Shown here: in pieces, positions 1 to 6,705 of the stretch
Layout of the letters: every line of letters begins with the position of its first letter
How positions within the stretch are numbered: the first letter of the stretch is position 1
Assembly (NCBI GenBank): GCA_025966175.1
Contig: JAOPVN010000358.1
Span: forward strand, 1-17,893
Source of the DNA: Modestobacter sp.
Lineage (GTDB): Bacteria > Actinomycetota > Actinomycetes > Mycobacteriales > Geodermatophilaceae
Length of the DNA stretch: 17,893 nt
Direction of reading: 5' to 3'
Program-made: the position numbers and the translations under genes
The notes under the pieces: generated by a model
The model's input: the letters and a program-made list of their open reading frames with translations, nothing else
Database searches by the model: none
What the model was told of the DNA's origin: nothing

Positions 1-435
1 CGGGATCGCCTTCTCCAGCGTCTGCAGATCGGCGAGCAGGAGCTCGGTGTTGATCGTCTCGATGTCGTCGGCCGGGCTGACCTTGCCGTCGACGTGCACG
101 ACGTCGGGGTCGGTGAACACCCGGATCACCTGGCAGATCGCGTCGCTCTCGCGGATGTTGGCCAGGAACTTGTTGCCCAGCCCGGCGCCCTCGCTGGCGC
201 CGCGCACGATGCCGGCGATGTCCACGAACGACACGGTCGCCGGGATGATCTTCTGGCTCCCGAAGATCTCCGCGAGCGTCGCCAGTCGGGGGTCGGGGAC
301 GCCCACGACGCCGACGTAGGGCTCGATGGTCGCGAAAGGGTAGTTCGCCGCGAGCACGTCGTTCTTGGTCAGGGCGTTGAAGAGGGTCGACTTGCCGACG
401 TTGGGCAGGCCGACGATCCCGATGGTGAGGCTCAC
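1..435 (-). CDS. ychF: YchF-type GTPase/ATPase (Obg-related), 5' part only
   Basis: This is the N-terminal 145 residues of the universally conserved ribosome-associated P-loop ATPase YchF; the rest lies beyond the left edge. The P-loop GLPNVGKST is at residues 9-17. It is followed by the YchF-typical segment NYPFATIEP and by the switch II region, where DIAGIVRGASEGAGLGNKFL matches the family. YchF is known to prefer ATP over GTP and to bind ribosomes and the proteasome or catalase in some organisms. The start is GTG at 435-433, which gives the family-typical beginning (V/M)SLTIGIVG. No Shine-Dalgarno sequence precedes it, but a TAACCT -10 hexamer lies 8 nt upstream, which suggests a leaderless mRNA. 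Identity is secure; only the C-terminal TGS domain cannot be checked. Confidence 0.95.
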   Translation of the reverse strand, partial: MSLTIGIVGLPNVGKSTLFNALTKNDVLAANYPFATIEPYVGVVGVPDPRLATLAEIFGSQKIIPATVSFVDIAGIVRGASEGAGLGNKFLANIRESDAICQVIRVFTDPDVVHVDGKVSPADDIETINTELLLADLQTLEKAIP

Positions 436-443
436 GGGCACTG

Positions 444-449
444 AGGTTA
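444..449 (-). promoter_or_regulatory. putative -10 element (TAACCT) for leaderless ychF
   Basis: TAACCT on the minus strand fits the actinobacterial TANNNT -10 consensus and ends 8 nt before the GTG start. Transcription would then begin at or next to the start codon. No clear -35 is visible. The spacing equals that seen upstream of hyuA. Confidence 0.45.
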
Positions 450-565
450 CGTGCCGCCGGACCGTCGCCCGGTCGCGTGCACCCCACCCCGTCCGGATGA
501 GGGGGCGCTCCAGTTCCGCGGCCGGGACGCCGACGACTGACGTGGACCAGTCGAAGGGACGTGCC

Positions 566-1792
566 ATGGGGAAGACCCGCACCGACGCCGAGCAGCAGAT
601 CGCCGAGCTGCTCCGGACGGCGAAGAAGTCGTTGCACCTGTCGGTGGCGTTCCTGTCCCGGCTCGACGGCACCACCCAGCACCTCGAGGTCGTCGAGTCC
701 TCGGTGCCCTTCCTCTTCCAGGAGGGCGTCACCCAGGTGCAGGAGACCACCCTGTGCCAGGCGATCCTGGACAAGAAGCTGCCTGCGGTGATCCCGAACC
801 TCAAGGACTTCCCGGCGGCCATGGCGCTGCCCGCGGCGCGGATGCCGCGCATCCGCAGCTACGTCTCGGTGCCGGTCACCCTCTCCGACGGGTCGCTGTA
901 CGGGACGTTCTGCGCGGCCGGTCTCACCTCGGACAAGGACCTCACCAAGCGCGACAAGGCACTGATGGACGTCCTCGCCTCGGCCGCCTCGGTGATCATC
1001 GAGCCCGAGGTCCGCGCGCAGGAGCGCCGGACGGAGATCGAGGACCGTCTCGCGCCCCTCATGGCCGACGGCGGACCGGTCGTCGCACTGCAGCCGATCG
1101 TCGACCTCGCCACGGGCGACCGCGTGGGCGCCGAGGCGCTGAGCCGCTTCCCGGCCGACTGGGGCATGGCGCCGGACGTCGTCTTCGGACAGGCGCACAG
1201 CATCGGGCTCGGGCACCGGCTGGAGCTGCTCGCCCTCGAGCGGGCCGCCGAGCACCTGGACCACGTCGGCGGCTACGTCGCCATGAACGTCTCACCGGCC
1301 ACCCTGCTGACGGCGGAGTGCGGCGACCTCCTGAGCCGGCTCCCCCTGCACCGGGTGCTCCTGGAGTTGTCGGAACACGACCAGGTCGAGGACTACGGCG
1401 CCCTGAATGCCGCGCTGCGGCCTTTCCGCGCCGAGGGCATGCGACTGGCGATCGACGACGTCGGTGCGGGGTTCTCCTCGCTGCGGCACATCGTCGTGAC
1501 CTCTCCCGACGTCATCAAGATCGACCGCAGCATCGTCACCGGCCTCAACTCCGATCCGGTGCTCACCAAGCTCGTGCAGTCCCTCGTCGAGTTCGGGCAC
1601 GGCTGCCGGGTCCGGGTGGTCGCGGAGGGCGTGGAGACCGCCGGTGAGGCCGCGGCGCTGCGCACGCTCGGGGTCGACTACGGCCAGGGCTGGCACTACG
1701 GGCGCCCGGGGCCTCCGGAGGCGTTGAGCGAGGCGCAGTCCCTGCGCATCCCGGTGCCGCGGGTGAGCCCGACGGAGCTGCTGTCCTCCTGA
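566..1792 (+). CDS. GAF-EAL cyclic di-GMP phosphodiesterase (paralog 1)
   Basis: A 408-residue cytoplasmic protein with an N-terminal GAF sensor domain (about residues 15-150) and a C-terminal EAL domain (about 165-385), expected to hydrolyse cyclic di-GMP to pGpG. The catalytic set looks complete: E190 of the EAL motif, N241 (NVSP), E267 (ELSE), D297/D298 (the DDVGAG loop), K318 (IKID), E354 (AEGVET) and Q374. No membrane segment is seen, so the GAF domain presumably senses a soluble ligand or redox state; C64 and C116 lie in it and are shared with the paralog. ATG 566 is chosen because it is preceded by AAGGGA, matches the paralog start and avoids overlap with ychF. The open frame extends up to 365 but that part runs antisense to ychF. 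Its stop lies 1 bp from the stop of the opposing diguanylate cyclase gene. The substrate is inferred from the family. Confidence 0.92.
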   Translation: MGKTRTDAEQQIAELLRTAKKSLHLSVAFLSRLDGTTQHLEVVESSVPFLFQEGVTQVQETTLCQAILDKKLPAVIPNLKDFPAAMALPAARMPRIRSYVSVPVTLSDGSLYGTFCAAGLTSDKDLTKRDKALMDVLASAASVIIEPEVRAQERRTEIEDRLAPLMADGGPVVALQPIVDLATGDRVGAEALSRFPADWGMAPDVVFGQAHSIGLGHRLELLALERAAEHLDHVGGYVAMNVSPATLLTAECGDLLSRLPLHRVLLELSEHDQVEDYGALNAALRPFRAEGMRLAIDDVGAGFSSLRHIVVTSPDVIKIDRSIVTGLNSDPVLTKLVQSLVEFGHGCRVRVVAEGVETAGEAAALRTLGVDYGQGWHYGRPGPPEALSEAQSLRIPVPRVSPTELLSS

Positions 1793-1793
1793 G

Positions 1794-2711
1794 TCAGCCT
1801 GCGGCGTCGGTGGCCCGCCGCGGCCGCTCGGCGCGGCGGTGCGGATGTGGTTTCGCCCCGTACATGGCGCGGTCCGCGCGACCGATGAGCTCGTCGGCGG
1901 TGTCCCCCGGCCGGCCGACGGCGATGCCGACGCTGACGCCGATCGAGAGCTCACCCTCCGGGCCGAGGAACGGCGCGCGGACGCGCTCGGCGACCCGGTC
2001 GGCCAGACCGGTCAGGTCCTCGTCCGGCCGGCCGGCGCAGAGGATCACGAATTCGTCGCCACCGAACCGGGACACCAGCTCCCCCGGCCCGGCCACCTCG
2101 GCCAGCCGGAGCGCGACCTCGGCGAGCAACCGGTCGCCGACGGCGTGGCCGTGCTCGTCGTTGACCACCTTGAAGCCGTCGAGGTCGCAGAACAGCAGCG
2201 CACAGGCAGACCCTTCGGCGAGGCGGGCCCGCAGGGCGTCGAACAGCGCGCCGCGGTTGGCCAGGCCGGTCAGCAGGTCGGTCTGGGCGCGCAGGTGCAG
2301 CTGCGCCTCTCGCCGGCGGTCGTCGGTGACGTCCACGCCGACGCAGCCGACCGCGTAGGGCACGTCCGCCGCGTTCCTGAGGACGGTGTTGCGCAGCGCC
2401 ACCTGACGGCGCTCCCCGTCGGCGGTCAGCCATTCGCCCTCCTGCGGGTACGCGGTCCCGCTGGCCATGGCCCGGGCGACGGCGTCGCGCGCCAGCTCCT
2501 GGTGCTCCGGGACGACCAAGACCTCCCAGAACCGGCTGCCGACCAGCTGCTCGGCGGAGCGGCCGCTGAACCGCTGGACCGCCGGATTGGCGAGCAGGAT
2601 GCGGCCGTCGCCGTCCACGATGCAGACCAGGGCCTCGGTCGCTTCGACGAAGGCGGCCGTCAGCTCACCAGCGCGGTCGCGATGCTCGCTGGGCCTGCTC
2701 TGTGCCAACAA
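1794..2711 (-). CDS. PAS-GGDEF diguanylate cyclase
   Basis: Predicted diguanylate cyclase making cyclic di-GMP from two GTP. Counting from the TTG start (305 residues), a PAS domain spans about 17-130 (it includes the ILLANPAVQRF strand) and a GGDEF domain about 140-285. Visible motifs are DLLTGLANR, FCDLDGFKVVND with D176, and an intact GGDEF at 217-221. The inhibitory I-site (RxxD five residues before GGDEF) is absent: the residues there are GPGE (208-211), so classic product inhibition is unlikely. The start is uncertain. No ATG or GTG fits between the neighbouring gene and the PAS domain; TTG 2711 (or the next codon, TTG 2708) has GGGAG about 9 nt upstream and follows a likely promoter and leader. 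The open frame reaches 2960 but would overlap the reductase gene. Its 3' end is tail to tail with the GAF-EAL gene of opposite predicted activity. Confidence 0.88.
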   Translation of the reverse strand: MLAQSRPSEHRDRAGELTAAFVEATEALVCIVDGDGRILLANPAVQRFSGRSAEQLVGSRFWEVLVVPEHQELARDAVARAMASGTAYPQEGEWLTADGERRQVALRNTVLRNAADVPYAVGCVGVDVTDDRRREAQLHLRAQTDLLTGLANRGALFDALRARLAEGSACALLFCDLDGFKVVNDEHGHAVGDRLLAEVALRLAEVAGPGELVSRFGGDEFVILCAGRPDEDLTGLADRVAERVRAPFLGPEGELSIGVSVGIAVGRPGDTADELIGRADRAMYGAKPHPHRRAERPRRATDAAG

Positions 2712-2735
2712 CCGTGAACGCTCCCGACGGTCGCG

Positions 2736-2757
2736 GGGCGCACTGCTCTGTGCGCCC
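2736..2757 (-). promoter_or_regulatory. leader stem-loop upstream of the GGDEF gene
   Basis: GGGCGCAC and GTGCGCCC form a perfect 8-bp stem around a 6-nt loop. It sits between a likely -10 hexamer and the GGGAG ribosome-binding site of the cyclase gene, so it would lie in the 5' leader. It is too small to be a cyclic di-GMP riboswitch. A structural or regulatory role is inferred only. Confidence 0.4.
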
Positions 2758-2766
2758 GGTTCCGGG

Positions 2767-2772
2767 ACGATA
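2767..2772 (-). promoter_or_regulatory. putative -10 element (TATCGT) for the GGDEF gene
   Basis: TATCGT on the minus strand fits TANNNT and would start a leader of about 50 nt ahead of TTG 2711. No convincing -35 is seen. It supports the short gene model because it lies downstream of the upper part of the long open frame. Confidence 0.35.
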
Positions 2773-2822
2773 CGACGCGCTCGGCATCGACGCCCACCAC
2801 TGAAAGTACGGCCTCGCGCGGA

Positions 2823-2847
2823 TTCCGCCGGAGGTCTTCCGGCGAAT
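2823..2847 (-). terminator. hairpin downstream of the flavin reductase gene
   Basis: CGCCGGA (2826-2832) pairs with TCCGGCG (2838-2844) around a 5-nt loop, and the ATT and AAT flanks can extend the stem past one bulge. It begins about 14 nt after the reductase stop. There is no U-tract, as is common for actinobacterial terminators. Confidence 0.4.
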
Positions 2848-2860
2848 TCCCGGCGGAGGG

Positions 2861-3937
2861 TCAGCCGGCGGCCAGCAGCGGGTAGTCGGTGTACCCCTCG
2901 GCGCCTGCGGCGTAGAACGTCGCCGGGTTCGGCAGGTTCTCCGGGTGGGCACCGGCCCACCGCTCGACCAGGTCGGGGTTGGCGAGCGCCAGCCGACCGA
3001 CGGCCACGGCCTCGGCGTGCGCGTTGTCGATCAAGTGCACGGCCTCCTCACGGGTGGTGACCGTTCCGAAGCCGCTGTTGGCGATCAACGGACCGTCGAA
3101 GCGTCGGCGCAGCTCCTGCACCAGTTCCCCGGCGGGCTCGCGGTGGAGAATGCTCAGGTAGGCCAGGCCGAGCGGGCGCAGGCCGTCCATCAGGGCGCCG
3201 TAGGTGGCGCGCAGGTCGGCGGGGTCGGTCTCCAGCGCGTCCTGGATGTTGTGCTCGGGGGAGATCCGGAACCCGACCCGGCCGGCGCCGATCGCCGCGG
3301 ACACCGCGGTCGCCACCTCGATGGCCAGCCGCGCCCGGTTCTCCGGCGAACCGCCGTAGACGTCGTCGCGCTGGTTGGACGCCGGGGACAGGAACTCGTG
3401 CAGCAGGTAGCCGTTGGCGCCGTGCAGCTCGACGCCGTCCAGGCCGGCCTCGATGGCGCGCCTCGACGCGGCGACGAAGTCGTCGACGACGCCGCGCGCC
3501 TCCTCGGTGGTCAGCGCGTGCGGCACCGGATAGGCCTGCTTGCCCTTCTCGGTGTGGCCCGCGCCGTCGATCGCGATCGCGCTGGGGGCGACGACCCGGC
3601 GCCCGCCGTTGACGTCGGGGTGCGTGACCCGGCCGCCGTGCATGACCTGCAGGACCATGCGGCCGCCGCGGGCGTGCACGGCGTCGGCCACCCGGCGCCA
3701 GCCCTCGACCTGCTCGTCGGTGACGATGCCGGGCTGGCCGACGAACGCCTGGCCCTCGTGGGTCGGGTAGGTGCCCTCGCTGATGATCAGGCCGACGCTG
3801 GCGCGCTGGGCGTAGTGGTCGACGACGATGTCGCCGGGGACGCCGGCGGAGCCGGACCGCATGCGGGTCAGCGGCGCCATGACGACGCGGTTGGCGAGCT
3901 CGATGTCGCCGAGCGTGACGGGGGAGAACAAGTCCAT
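2861..3937 (-). CDS. Old Yellow Enzyme family FMN-dependent alkene reductase
   Basis: A 358-residue TIM-barrel flavoprotein of the OYE/NemA type, which uses NAD(P)H to reduce activated C=C bonds, nitrate esters or nitro-compounds. Family hallmarks are T24 in APLTR (flavin O4 contact), Q97 with HGGRVTH at 100-106, the substrate-binding pair H172/N175 and proton donor Y177 in HGANGY, YGGS at 194-197, R224 (FMN), and the C-terminal phosphate-binding GRLALANPDL (314-323). Length is normal for classical OYEs. The ATG start gives the family-typical beginning MDLFSPVTLG; no strong Shine-Dalgarno sequence is visible. It has no obvious operon partner: 324 bp separate it from the ABC exporter upstream, and a hairpin follows it. 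The physiological substrate cannot be told from sequence; electrophile detoxification is the usual assumption. Confidence 0.93.
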   Translation of the reverse strand: MDLFSPVTLGDIELANRVVMAPLTRMRSGSAGVPGDIVVDHYAQRASVGLIISEGTYPTHEGQAFVGQPGIVTDEQVEGWRRVADAVHARGGRMVLQVMHGGRVTHPDVNGGRRVVAPSAIAIDGAGHTEKGKQAYPVPHALTTEEARGVVDDFVAASRRAIEAGLDGVELHGANGYLLHEFLSPASNQRDDVYGGSPENRARLAIEVATAVSAAIGAGRVGFRISPEHNIQDALETDPADLRATYGALMDGLRPLGLAYLSILHREPAGELVQELRRRFDGPLIANSGFGTVTTREEAVHLIDNAHAEAVAVGRLALANPDLVERWAGAHPENLPNPATFYAAGAEGYTDYPLLAAG

Positions 3938-4261
3938 GCCGGCTACAAGGACGTTGCGCGCTCGACCATTCCGGAACGACGGCGACTGGGACGGCCGTCA
4001 CTCCCGGGTTCTCGGCGAACCGGGTGGAGCGCGGACGTGGGCACCGGCGGCGTTCAGCCGGTCCCCACCGCGGAGGTCGCCGACCCGGCGTCGAGGTCAC
4101 CTCGGTCGGATCCGGCGGGTTCGCCACCGACCGGGGCGGCGCCTCCGCCCGGCACGCCATCGCGACGGCGGACCACGAGTCGCGGCTGGCCGAGTGGCGG
4201 GCGCGGGAGCAGGCTCCCGTCGCCGCGCACGGCCACCAGGGCTGACCGACCGGGCAGGGCG
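3938..4261. other. 324-bp gap with no secure gene
   Basis: This stretch lies between the reductase start and the exporter stop. A rightward 73-codon frame (GTG 4024 to TGA 4245) has a plausible amino-acid mix in its second half (VEVTSVGSGGF, then DHESRLAEWRAREQ), but I do not recognise it and it has no Shine-Dalgarno sequence. It could be a small gene, a remnant, or chance in GC-rich DNA. The near-palindrome GAGGTCACCTC at 4093-4103 resembles a half-site in the marR/exporter intergenic region. Confidence 0.35.
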
Positions 4262-6106
4262 TCAGACCGCGAGGACGGCGTCCCGCTCGGCCGCGCCGAC
4301 CAGCCGGGCGTACCGGCCGTCCCGCTCGACCAGTGCCTCGTGGGTGCCCTGCTCGACGACCGTCCCGGCATGCAGGACGGCGATCCGGTCGGCGTCGCGG
4401 ACCGTGGACAGCCGGTGGGCGATCGTGATCGTCGTCCGGCCGCGGCTGGCCTCGTCGAGGGCGGCCTGCACGGCGCGCTCGGTCTCGTTGTCCAGCGCGC
4501 TGGTCGCCTCGTCGAGCACCAGCACGCGGGGGTCGCGCAGCAGCGTGCGGGCGATCGCCAGCCGCTGCTTCTCCCCACCGGAGAACCGGTGGCCGCGGGC
4601 GCCGACGACGGTGTCGTAGCCGGCCGGCAGTGCGGCGATGAGGTCGTGCACCTGGGCGCGGCGGGCGGCGTCGACCATCTCGGCGACCGTGGCGTCGGGC
4701 CGGGCGTGCCGCAGGTTCTCCCGTATGGTGCCGTGCAGAAGGTAGGTCTCCAGCGACACGACGCCGACGACGCGGGCCAGGTCGGCCAGGGTCACGTCCC
4801 GGACGTCGACCCCGTCGATGGTCACCCGGCCGGTGGTCGGGTCGTTGAGCCGCGCGACCAGCGAGGCCAGCGTGCTCTTACCCGACCCGGTCTCCCCTAC
4901 CAGCGCCAGCGTCGCGCCGGCGGGCACGGTCAGGTCGACGTCGTCCAGGGCCGGGCGGTGGCCGTCGGGGTACCGGAAGCCGACGGCGGAGAACCGCACC
5001 TCACCGCGCACCGTCGCGGGGTCCAGCCGCACCGGGTGCGCCGGGTCGCCGATGTCGACGGGCAGGTCGAGGTACTCGAACACCCGGCTGAACAGCGCCA
5101 TGGAGGACGTCAGCGACACGCCGATGTCCAGCAGCCCCATCAGCGGGCGGAACAGGGTGCCCTGCAGCGCGGTGAAGGCGACCAGCGTGCCGATCGTCAT
5201 CCCCCCGGACGTCGCGGGCAGCCCGGCGGCCAGGTAGATCAGCGCCGGGATGCCGGCGAACACGATGCTCATCGTCGCCATCCGCCACCGGCCGGCCAGC
5301 TGCGAGCGCACCTCGAGGCCGACCAGTTCGTCGGAGGTGCCGGCGAAGCGCTGTGACTGGGCCGGACCGGCGCCGAGGGTCTTGCCCAGCAGCACGCCGC
5401 TGACGCTCAGCCCCTCCTCCACCTGGGAGTGCAGGTCGGCCAGGTGCCGCTGTCGTTGCGCGGTGATGGCCTGGCGCATCCGGGCGACCTTGCGGGTCAG
5501 CGCGATCGCCGGCGGCAGGACGACGAGGGACAGCAGCGACAGCCGCCAGCTCAGCGCGGCCATGGCGACCGCCGTCCCGATCACGGTGGTGGTGTTGGAG
5601 GCCGCGGAGGTCGCCGTCGAGGTGACCACCGACTGCATGCCGCCCACGTCGTTCATCAGCCGGGACTGGACCTCGCCGCCCCTGGTGCGGGTGAAGAAGC
5701 CCAGCGACTGGCGCTGCAGGTGGGTGAAGACCGCCGTCCGCAGGCCGTGCATGACGTGCTGGCCGACGGTGGTCGACAGCCAGGTCTGCAGCACGCCGAG
5801 GACGGCGGTGACCGCGGTGACGGCGACCATGCCGGCGACCGCCCAGGCCAGCAGTGGGACGTCCTGGCGGGGCAGGGCCTCGTCGATGACCAGCCGGACG
5901 AGGAACGGCGTGGCGAGCGCGATGGTCGAGGAGGCCACGATGAGGGCGACGACGAGGGCGAGCTGCCAGCGATGGGGGCCGAACAGTGCGGCCACCCGGC
6001 TCCAGCGGACGGGCGAGCGCTCCAGCTGGGCGAGGTCGGCCGGGTCGGGACGCCCGCCCGAGCGGCCGCCCCTGCGGCCTGGGTCCAGATCGTCGATGAC
6101 GACCAC
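4262..6106 (-). CDS. ABC exporter, fused transmembrane and ATPase domains
   Basis: A 614-residue half-transporter of the type I exporter (MsbA/LmrA-like) class: a six-helix membrane domain at about 40-335 and an ATPase domain at about 368-605; two copies, or a copy plus a partner, form a drug or lipid pump. Visible motifs are Walker A GETGSGKS (404-411), signature FSGGEKQR (508-515), Walker B VLVLDEATSALD with catalytic E533, and the H-loop H564. The Q-loop position reads VSLETYLLHG, so the usual glutamine is Leu452. GTG 6106 is taken as start, with a weak GGAATGAG before it. It is divergent from a marR gene across 71 bp carrying an inverted repeat, so repression by that regulator, relieved by an effector that may also be pumped, is the likely scheme. 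The substrate is unknown. Confidence 0.93.
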   Translation of the reverse strand: MVVIDDLDPGRRGGRSGGRPDPADLAQLERSPVRWSRVAALFGPHRWQLALVVALIVASSTIALATPFLVRLVIDEALPRQDVPLLAWAVAGMVAVTAVTAVLGVLQTWLSTTVGQHVMHGLRTAVFTHLQRQSLGFFTRTRGGEVQSRLMNDVGGMQSVVTSTATSAASNTTTVIGTAVAMAALSWRLSLLSLVVLPPAIALTRKVARMRQAITAQRQRHLADLHSQVEEGLSVSGVLLGKTLGAGPAQSQRFAGTSDELVGLEVRSQLAGRWRMATMSIVFAGIPALIYLAAGLPATSGGMTIGTLVAFTALQGTLFRPLMGLLDIGVSLTSSMALFSRVFEYLDLPVDIGDPAHPVRLDPATVRGEVRFSAVGFRYPDGHRPALDDVDLTVPAGATLALVGETGSGKSTLASLVARLNDPTTGRVTIDGVDVRDVTLADLARVVGVVSLETYLLHGTIRENLRHARPDATVAEMVDAARRAQVHDLIAALPAGYDTVVGARGHRFSGGEKQRLAIARTLLRDPRVLVLDEATSALDNETERAVQAALDEASRGRTTITIAHRLSTVRDADRIAVLHAGTVVEQGTHEALVERDGRYARLVGAAERDAVLAV

Positions 6107-6127
6107 CTCATTCCGTTCCGATGTGCT

Positions 6128-6152
6128 GAGGTTACCTCACGGTGTGGTAACC
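6128..6152. promoter_or_regulatory. inverted-repeat operator candidate between exporter and marR
   Basis: GGTTACC (6130-6136) and GGTAACC (6146-6152) are exact inverted repeats separated by 9 bp. Each arm is itself the core of a near-palindrome: GAGGTTACCTC at 6128-6138 and TGTGGTAACCGCA at 6143-6155. The left arm contains TAACCT on the minus strand, a likely -10 for the exporter, so a bound dimer would block that promoter. MarR proteins typically bind such sites in the divergent promoter region. Confidence 0.6.
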
Positions 6153-6165
6153 GCACAGTCCTCGC

Positions 6166-6171
6166 TACGAT
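6166..6171 (+). promoter_or_regulatory. putative -10 element (TACGAT) for leaderless marR
   Basis: TACGAT fits TANNNT and ends 6 nt before GTG 6178, which itself lacks a Shine-Dalgarno sequence. Transcription starting at the GTG would yield a leaderless mRNA. The inverted repeat lies upstream, around the -15 to -35 region, so autoregulation is plausible. Confidence 0.45.
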
Positions 6172-6177
6172 TCCCCG

Positions 6178-6594
6178 GTGACCGACGACGCGACGGGGAT
6201 GCTCGGCGACCTGGTCATGCGGGTCGCGCGAACCCAGCGCCGGCGGTGGCGTGAGGCCCTCGCGCCATGGGACCTGTCACCGCACCAGGCCCGGGCGCTG
6301 CGGGTGGTGAGCGAGCGGGACGGCGTCCGGTTGTCCGATCTGGCCCAGGCGCTGCGGATCGCGCCGCGGTCGGCGACCGAGGTGGCCGACGGGCTGCAGG
6401 AGCGCGGGTTGGTGGAGCGGGCCGCCGACCCCGGTGACCGCCGCGCGGTGGTGCTCACGCCCACCGCGGCCGGCCGCCGGGTACAGCGCGAGGTGGACGA
6501 CGCCCGCGCCGCCGACTCCCACGAGCTGTTCGCCCGGCTCTCCGCCCAGGACCGTGCCGAGCTGGCCCGGATCCTGCGCACACTCACCGACTGA
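6178..6594 (+). CDS. MarR family transcriptional regulator
   Basis: A 138-residue winged-helix regulator. The pattern is classical: N-terminal dimerisation helix, LSPHQARALRVV, recognition region RLSDLAQALRIAPRSATEVAD, wing GLVERAADPGDRRAVVLTPTAAG with the conserved DxRR turn, and a C-terminal helix. It is divergent from the ABC exporter and most likely controls that gene and itself through the inverted repeat in the shared 71-bp promoter region; the effector is not deducible. GTG 6178 is chosen as start because of the adjacent -10; ATG 6199, seven codons further, is the alternative. A short C5/G5 hairpin (6609-6622) follows the stop. Confidence 0.9.
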   Translation: MTDDATGMLGDLVMRVARTQRRRWREALAPWDLSPHQARALRVVSERDGVRLSDLAQALRIAPRSATEVADGLQERGLVERAADPGDRRAVVLTPTAAGRRVQREVDDARAADSHELFARLSAQDRAELARILRTLTD

Positions 6595-6608
6595 CCATCG
6601 CTGCACTT

Positions 6609-6622
6609 CCCCCGTCCGGGGG
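6609..6622 (+). terminator. short GC hairpin after marR
   Basis: CCCCC and GGGGG with a 4-nt loop lie 14 nt after the marR stop. The stem is short and has no U-tract. The same bases include CCCCGTCCGG, which also occurs upstream of the first GAF-EAL gene (487-496), so it may instead belong to the promoter region of the second GAF-EAL gene. Confidence 0.25.
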
Positions 6623-6705
6623 TGTCCGGCCACGACCCCGGCCCGCGGGCTCCAGCCCGTCGCCCGACCTGCCGATGCCTGGTCGACGACGAGGGAGGCT
6701 CGACG

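Noticed and set aside
365..565. N-terminal extension of the first GAF-EAL protein
   Set aside because: It would run antisense through the ychF P-loop, and the paralog at 6706 starts at the equivalent of ATG 566.
2711..2775. Cyclic di-GMP riboswitch in the leader of the cyclase gene
   Set aside because: Only a single 8-bp stem with a 6-nt loop; the conserved cores of known cyclic di-GMP riboswitches are not present and the leader is too short.
2712..2960. N-terminal extension of the GGDEF protein
   Set aside because: Arginine/proline-rich sequence overlapping the reductase 3' end, upstream of the likely promoter.
2945..5356. Very long rightward open frame (about 800 codons) opposite the reductase and exporter genes
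   Set aside because: Both opposite-strand genes have full sets of family motifs. The frame is low-complexity V/D/G/R/Q-rich, typical of antisense frames in high-GC DNA.
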